A stretch of 64,000 nucleotides of DNA from NCBI RefSeq assembly GCF_030145815.1, contig NZ_JAIXHL010000001.1, positions 1 through 64,000 of the forward strand, given 5' to 3'. Every line of letters begins with the position of its first letter. Within the stretch, counting starts at the first letter, position 1. Positions 59,666 to 64,000 of the stretch are shown in pieces. The notes under the pieces were generated by a model, which ran no database searches, was not told the origin of the DNA, and worked only from the letters and a program-made list of their open reading frames with translations. The stretch is from Sphingomonas sp. (lineage in GTDB: Bacteria > Pseudomonadota > Alphaproteobacteria > Sphingomonadales > Sphingomonadaceae). Position numbers and translations under genes: made by a program.

Positions 59666-61483
59666 CTACTCCGCCGCGTCCGCGACAGCCTCCCGCTCGG
59701 CCTGTTGCCGCATCCACATTTCGGCATAGGTGCCGCGCTGCTCCAGCAGTTCGGCGTGCGTGCCCTGTTCCGCGATCTCCCCGTTTTCCAGCACGACGAT
59801 GCGGTCGGCGTGGACCACGGTCGACAGGCGGTGGGCGATGACGATGGTGGTGCGGCCGCGCTCAATGGCTTCGAGCGTGTCGAGGATTTCAGCTTCGGTG
59901 CGGGAATCGAGCGCGCTGGTGGCTTCGTCGAGGATCAGGATCGGCGGGTTCTTGAGCAGGGTCCGCGCGATGGCGACGCGCTGTTTCTCGCCGCCTGAGA
60001 GCTTGAGGCCGCGCTCGCCGACGCGGGTGTCGTAGCCGTCGGGCATCGATTCGATGAAGCCGGCAATCGCTGCGCCGCGTGCCGCCTGTGCGACCTCCTC
60101 CGGCCCGGCGCCTTCGCGGCCATAGGCGATATTGTAGCCGATCGTGTCGTTGAACAGCACGGTGTCCTGGGGAACGATGCCGATCGCGGCGCGCAAGCTG
60201 GCCTGCGTCACCTGGCTGATGTCCTGCCCGTCGATCGTCACGCGCCCGCCGGTGAGGTCGTAGAAGCGGTAGAGGATGCGCGCGAGGGTGGACTTGCCCG
60301 CGCCCGAGGGGCCGACGATCGCGACGGTCTGGCCGGGGCGGATGACGAGGTCGATGCCCTTGAGGATGTCGCGCTCGGGATCATAGCCGAAGCGGACACC
60401 TTCGAACCGCACTTCGCCGCGATCCACGTTCAGTGGCGGGGCATCAGGGACGTCCTTCACCTCGGCTTGGGTGTCGATCAGGTCGAACATTGCGCCCATG
60501 TCGATCACGCCCTGCCGGATCGTGCGATACACCCAGCCGAGCATGTCGAGCGGGCGGAACAGCTGGCTGAGCAGGGTCGAGACGAACACGACATCGCCCG
60601 CGGTGAACTCGCCGGTGGACCAGCCACAGGCGACCACCGCCATCCCCGCTCCGAGCATCACATTGGTGATCAGCGACTGGCCCATGTTGAGCCAGGCGAG
60701 CGAATTCTCCGACTTCACCGCCGCCTTGGCATAGGATTCGACCGCGCGCTCGTAGCGATCGGACTCGCGCTGCTCGGCGCCAAAGTATTTCACCGTCTCG
60801 AAATTCAGCAGCGAGTCGACCGCATGCGCGACTGCGCCGGTGTCGAGATCGTTCATCTGCTCGCGCAACTTGGCGCGCCAGTCGGTGACCCAGCGGGTGA
60901 AGGCGATGTAGATGACGACCATCGCCATCGTCGACGCGACCAGCCACCAGCCGAACTTGCTGCCGAAGATCTGGAGCACCAGTGCGAGTTCCAGGATCGT
61001 GGGGGCGATGTTGAACAGCAGGAAATAGAGCATCGAATCAATGCTCTTGGTCCCGCGCTCGACCACCTTGGTCACCGCGCCGGTGCGGCGTTCGAGATGG
61101 AAACGCAGCGAAAGCTGATGGAGGTGGCGGAAGGTGACGATGGCGAGCCGCCGGGTCGCATCCTGCCCGACCTTTTCGAACACCGTATTGCGCAGATTGT
61201 CGAACACGGTGGTGAACAGCCGCGCGGCGGCATAGCCGACCACCATCAGGATCACGAAGGTGATGACCCCGCGCTCGCCGATGGCCATCGTGTCGACCGC
61301 GGCCTTGAGCGCATAGGCCGCGCCATAGACCTGCACCACCTTCGACAGCACCACCAGCAGCAGCGCGGCGACGATGCGCGCTTTCAGCCCCGGCTGTCCG
61401 GCGGGCCAGAGATAGGGGAGGAAGCGCCGGAGGGTGGCGAACAACGGGCGTTCGCTACCGGCGCGCGCGGTATCGGGAGGCAT
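59666..61483 (-). CDS. Atm1-type ABC exporter (fused permease-ATPase)
   Basis: A 605-residue half-transporter. About six membrane segments (residues 25-310) come before an ATPase with Walker A GPSGAGKST, signature LSGGEKQR, Walker B ILILDEATSALD and H-loop AHRLST. The FLERRTGAVTKVVERGTKSI-like stretch (here HLERRTGAVTKVVERGTKSI) is characteristic of Atm1/ABCB7 transporters, which export glutathione-linked compounds and help metal or Fe-S homeostasis. The ATG at 61483 is chosen because it starts just before the membrane domain. Confidence 0.88.
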   Translation of the reverse strand: MPPDTARAGSERPLFATLRRFLPYLWPAGQPGLKARIVAALLLVVLSKVVQVYGAAYALKAAVDTMAIGERGVITFVILMVVGYAAARLFTTVFDNLRNTVFEKVGQDATRRLAIVTFRHLHQLSLRFHLERRTGAVTKVVERGTKSIDSMLYFLLFNIAPTILELALVLQIFGSKFGWWLVASTMAMVVIYIAFTRWVTDWRAKLREQMNDLDTGAVAHAVDSLLNFETVKYFGAEQRESDRYERAVESYAKAAVKSENSLAWLNMGQSLITNVMLGAGMAVVACGWSTGEFTAGDVVFVSTLLSQLFRPLDMLGWVYRTIRQGVIDMGAMFDLIDTQAEVKDVPDAPPLNVDRGEVRFEGVRFGYDPERDILKGIDLVIRPGQTVAIVGPSGAGKSTLARILYRFYDLTGGRVTIDGQDISQVTQASLRAAIGIVPQDTVLFNDTIGYNIAYGREGAGPEEVAQAARGAAIAGFIESMPDGYDTRVGERGLKLSGGEKQRVAIARTLLKNPPILILDEATSALDSRTEAEILDTLEAIERGRTTIVIAHRLSTVVHADRIVVLENGEIAEQGTHAELLEQRGTYAEMWMRQQAEREAVADAAE

Positions 61484-61563
61484 CGGCGCTATCTGGGGCC
61501 GCAGCGACCGGGATGCAATGAAACAAAACGCGCCTGCCATCCGTTGAAATGGCGAGGAGCGAG

Positions 61564-61797
61564 ATGATGGAACCGGTTTTCTACGTGATGGCCATCCTAG
61601 GCTGCGGCGACTTCCAGGATCAATGCCAGCAGGCGCGGATCGAGCCGGTCCGGTATCAGAGCGCGGCACAATGCCAGGCCGCGATGGCGCAAGTGCTGCC
61701 GCGCCACACCGACCTCTCCTACCCGACGATTGCGGCGACCTGTCAGCGGCAAGGCGAACAGATGGCGCGCAGCGAGGCCAAGCCGCGCCATTACTGA
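61564..61797 (+). CDS. Small protein of unknown function
   Basis: A 77-residue protein with one short hydrophobic N-terminal stretch (VFYVMAILGCGDF) and four cysteines (GCGD, QCQQ, QCQA, ATCQ), suggesting two disulfides in the periplasm or a metal site. GAGGAG precedes the ATG. No family is recognised. It is divergent from the ABC exporter gene. Confidence 0.6.
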   Translation: MMEPVFYVMAILGCGDFQDQCQQARIEPVRYQSAAQCQAAMAQVLPRHTDLSYPTIAATCQRQGEQMARSEAKPRHY

Positions 61798-61804
61798 CGG
61801 GCGG

Positions 61805-62752
61805 TTAGCGCGGTCGGGTCCATAAGTTTGGGGACCGCGGGCGTTGTGCATAGAGCGTTCGGCGCATCGCCGCCTGACCGAATGCCCGCGCGATCCGGCC
61901 GATCTTCTGCGCCTTGCTCGTCCCGGCACGATGGTCCCAGGCATGATCGCCACGTGCGACCACCTCGCGCGCGATGTCCCCATAGATCCCAGCGGCCGCC
62001 AGCACCGCCCAAGCCGATCTAAAACCAAGTGCGGGCGTGCCGAGCCGCGCGCTGTCCTCATGCGCCTGGGCCAACTCCCCCAGCCACCGTGCCATGACGG
62101 TTAGTCGCGAGCGGAAGGGCGGCTTCATATGCTGACCGGGCGGGATGTCCATTTCGACCAGCCAGTCCATCGGCAGGTAACAGCGGCCGATCGCGTCGTC
62201 CGCCTCGATATCGCGCGCTATATTGGTGAGTTGAAACGCCAGGCCGAGGTCGCAGGCGCGGTCGAGCGTCGCGTCGTCCTGCGGATCGACCCCCATCACC
62301 ACCGCCATCATGCACCCGACCGCCCCCGCGACATGATAGCAATATTGCATCAGGTCATGCTCGGAGCGCGGAAACCAGCCCTTGGCGTCGAGCGCGAAGC
62401 CGTCGACCAGATCATGCGCAAAACGGTGCGGCATGCGCGTTTCGGCGGCGACGATGCGCAGCGCTTCGAACGCCATCTCCCCGGTCGGCTCGCCCGCCAG
62501 CGCCTTGTCGGTCAGCGTGCGGATGCGCGCGAGCGCGGCGGCCGGGTCCTCGACGACGCGGGCGTCATGGCCCAGCTCCTGTCCATCGGCGATGTCGTCG
62601 CACGCGCGGCACCAGGCATAGAGCAGCCAGGCGCGCTCGCGGGTTTGCGGATCGAACAGCTTGCTCGCCGCCGCGAAGCTCTTCGAGCCCTTGGCGATAC
62701 TCTCCCGCGCGACCGCCACGACGGCGTCGCGGCCTGGCGCGGGCTGGGTCAC
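61805..62752 (-). CDS. crtB: Phytoene synthase
   Basis: A 315-residue squalene/phytoene synthase that joins two geranylgeranyl-PP molecules in carotenoid synthesis. The two aspartate-rich motifs are DDIAD (52-56) and NIARDIEADD (177-186); YCYHVAGAVG is also typical. It overlaps the LOG gene (ATGA) and lies close to phytoene desaturase, so the four minus-strand genes here likely form one unit. Confidence 0.92.
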   Translation of the reverse strand: MTQPAPGRDAVVAVARESIAKGSKSFAAASKLFDPQTRERAWLLYAWCRACDDIADGQELGHDARVVEDPAAALARIRTLTDKALAGEPTGEMAFEALRIVAAETRMPHRFAHDLVDGFALDAKGWFPRSEHDLMQYCYHVAGAVGCMMAVVMGVDPQDDATLDRACDLGLAFQLTNIARDIEADDAIGRCYLPMDWLVEMDIPPGQHMKPPFRSRLTVMARWLGELAQAHEDSARLGTPALGFRSAWAVLAAAGIYGDIAREVVARGDHAWDHRAGTSKAQKIGRIARAFGQAAMRRTLYAQRPRSPNLWTRPR

Positions 62753-63330
62753 AGGTCCTTGCTGCCGATCTGGCCGACGGTCTGCGTCGGCACATGCGCG
62801 GCCATTTTGGCGAGCAGCGCATCGAGGTCGCTGTCGATGATCAGGATCGACTGATGCTGCGGGCGCAGAAAGCCGACTTCGCCCATTTTTCCGACGAATT
62901 CGATCAGGCCGTCATAATAGCCCGCGACGTTGAGCAGCCCGACCGGATTGGCATGATAGCCGATCTGCGCCCAGCTCATCGCCTCCCACAATTCATCCAT
63001 CGTGCCGGTGCCGCCGGGCAAAGTGATGAAACCGTCGGACAGGTCGGTGAACGCCTGCTTGCGCTCATGCATGGTGCGTACGACGTGCAACTCGGTACAG
63101 CCACGATGCGCGACTTCGGCATCGACCAGCGCCTGGGGGATCACCCCGATCACCTCGCCGCCCGCTTCCAACGCGCTGTCGGCGATCGCGCCCATCAGCC
63201 CGAGCCGTCCGCCGCCATAGACGACGCCGATCCCGCGTTCTGCCAGGGTGCGCCCGACGAACCGGGCATTCTCGATATAGACCGGGTCTGCCGGGGTGGC
63301 GGATCCGCAATAGATGGCAAGGCGCTTCAC
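62749..63330 (-). CDS. LOG family protein (TIGR00730)
   Basis: A 193-residue Rossmann-fold protein with the LOG signature PGGTGTMDE (105-113) and the preceding RK pair (Arg90-Lys91). LOG enzymes release the base from nucleoside 5'-monophosphates. It overlaps crtB by four bases and the secreted-protein gene upstream by four bases. The link with carotenoid genes may be only by location. Confidence 0.88.
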   Translation of the reverse strand: MKRLAIYCGSATPADPVYIENARFVGRTLAERGIGVVYGGGRLGLMGAIADSALEAGGEVIGVIPQALVDAEVAHRGCTELHVVRTMHERKQAFTDLSDGFITLPGGTGTMDELWEAMSWAQIGYHANPVGLLNVAGYYDGLIEFVGKMGEVGFLRPQHQSILIIDSDLDALLAKMAAHVPTQTVGQIGSKDL

Positions 63331-63764
63331 ATTATGCTCTCATTGTCGATATATTCGGATTCAGGATAGCAAACCCTGTCAAATATCGCCCTGAAATTTG
63401 TTTCAGGTATTACGGGAGTGTAGCTAGGAAAGCTGGGGGAAATGTCCCTAAGCACAGTTCCATCCGCCTTGTACATTATCCAAACTGTAGTCTTTGCGAG
63501 TTCATCATCACACTTGAAGAATGCCAAAATTTTTGCTTCACGTGCCAACTGTGTTTTTACAGCAGAATAATCGGCTTTTATCCAAGCTTTCTTAACTGTT
63601 GTTGCCGGGAAACCCTCTTTAACATCCCTTATAGATGATCGGTCGACATACCAGATCGTGCCATCCTTAGAGAAAGAAGCCAGTTCCCAGTCGGCTGCCA
63701 AGGCCAGCGACGTGCCCGCAAATGCCAAGCATATCAACGCTGCCGGAGTCGAGAGCCTCTTCAT
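63327..63764 (-). CDS. Secreted protein, surface-adhesin E/CNP1-like
   Basis: A 145-residue protein with a signal peptide (STPAALICLAFAGTSLALAA). The mature part, with WELASFSKDGTIWYVDRSSI and ACKAW-like strands (KKAWIKADYS), resembles the surface-adhesin E/CNP1-like fold, and it has two cysteines. It is visibly more AT-rich than the carotenoid genes on both sides, suggesting later arrival. It overlaps the LOG gene start. Confidence 0.6.
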   Translation of the reverse strand: MKRLSTPAALICLAFAGTSLALAADWELASFSKDGTIWYVDRSSIRDVKEGFPATTVKKAWIKADYSAVKTQLAREAKILAFFKCDDELAKTTVWIMYKADGTVLRDISPSFPSYTPVIPETNFRAIFDRVCYPESEYIDNESIM

Positions 63765-63768
63765 CCTT

Positions 63769-64000
63769 TTACTCCAGCATCAGCGCGGCGGTCGCTTTGG
63801 CGCTGCCGACCACGCCCGGAATGCCCGCGCCCGGATGGGTGCCGGCGCCGACGAAATAGAGGTTCGGGATCGAATCGTCACGATTGTGCGCGCGGAAATA
63901 GGCGCTCTGCGTCAGCACCGGCTCCAGGCTGAACGCGCTGCCCAAATGTGCGGCGAGATCCTGCGTGAAATCGGGCGGAGCATAGCTGAACTTGGTGACG
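63769..64000 (-). CDS. crtI: Phytoene desaturase, C-terminal part (gene runs off the window)
   Basis: The last 76 residues of a CrtI-type desaturase, which introduces double bases bonds into phytoene using FAD. The hallmark NLYFVGAGTHPGAGIPGVVG lies near the end, followed by SAKATAALMLE and the stop. The rest lies beyond the window. It is upstream of the secreted-protein, LOG and crtB genes on the same strand. Confidence 0.92.
   Translation of the reverse strand, partial: VTKFSYAPPDFTQDLAAHLGSAFSLEPVLTQSAYFRAHNRDDSIPNLYFVGAGTHPGAGIPGVVGSAKATAALMLE

Overview
The window looks like the chromosome of a sphingomonad (Sphingomonas or a close relative, Alphaproteobacteria). It is GC-rich and carries carotenoid genes (phytoene synthase and the end of phytoene desaturase), an alphaproteobacterial gene transfer agent (GTA) cluster, an OmpA protein with a long polyproline hinge, a spinster-type MFS transporter with a TonB receptor, and many GC-rich intergenic palindromes. 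This placement rests on gene content and protein resemblance, not on a database search.

Region 1 (1 to about 28,650) is the end of a decayed integrative/conjugative element. It holds remnants of a TraD coupling protein, a DUF3363 relaxase, an SRAP protein, an IS91-type integrase, a strawberry-notch-type helicase and ArdC, plus an intact ParB-like protein and a Fic protein. It ends at the 3' half of a tRNA-Val(UAC) gene (28601-28652), which is probably the att site. Inside the element lies a catabolic island (3482-18409). One side has an MFS transporter, a TonB receptor and a type I extradiol dioxygenase. The other side has a flavin reductase, a Rieske ferredoxin, a thiolase and a DUF35-like OB-fold protein. 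Further on come a tautomerase, an IclR regulator, dioxygenase alpha and beta subunits, a class III CoA-transferase, a cupin, an HpcH/HpaI aldolase and a BKACE enzyme. Together they could import an aromatic compound, hydroxylate and cleave its ring, and process CoA-linked fragments. The substrate cannot be told from the sequence, and no dihydrodiol dehydrogenase or ring-cleavage hydrolase is present. An ArsR-rhodanese regulator, a DHA2-type efflux pump and a DUF2938 membrane protein follow, with clear operator-like palindromes.

Region 2 (28,653-36,250) is ordinary chromosome: small secreted proteins, an XRE regulator, a DUF6456 protein, a DUF2339 membrane protein, a DapF-type epimerase and a repeat-rich gap.

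Region 3 (36,235-55,183) is a GTA structural cluster in RcGTA order: small and large terminase, portal, protease, capsid, connector, tail terminator, tail tube, two chaperones, tape measure, distal tail protein, hub, peptidase, tail tip and DUF2793. It is interrupted by unrelated genes (NRDE protein, methyltransferase, two genes on the opposite strand) and by a fiber module with its own strong terminator between capsid and connector. The distal tail gene has an in-frame TAA and the peptidase gene has a one-base frameshift, so this GTA is probably defective, unless these are sequence errors. A LexA-like box lies just upstream. Palindromic repeats sit between the genes and, in three cases, inside the 5' ends of GTA coding regions.

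Region 4 (55,286-64,000) is core chromosome: OmpA, a phytanoyl-CoA dioxygenase-like protein, YgfZ, a dihydroorotase, an Atm1-type ABC exporter, phytoene synthase, a LOG family protein, a small AT-rich secreted protein and the C-terminal end of phytoene desaturase.
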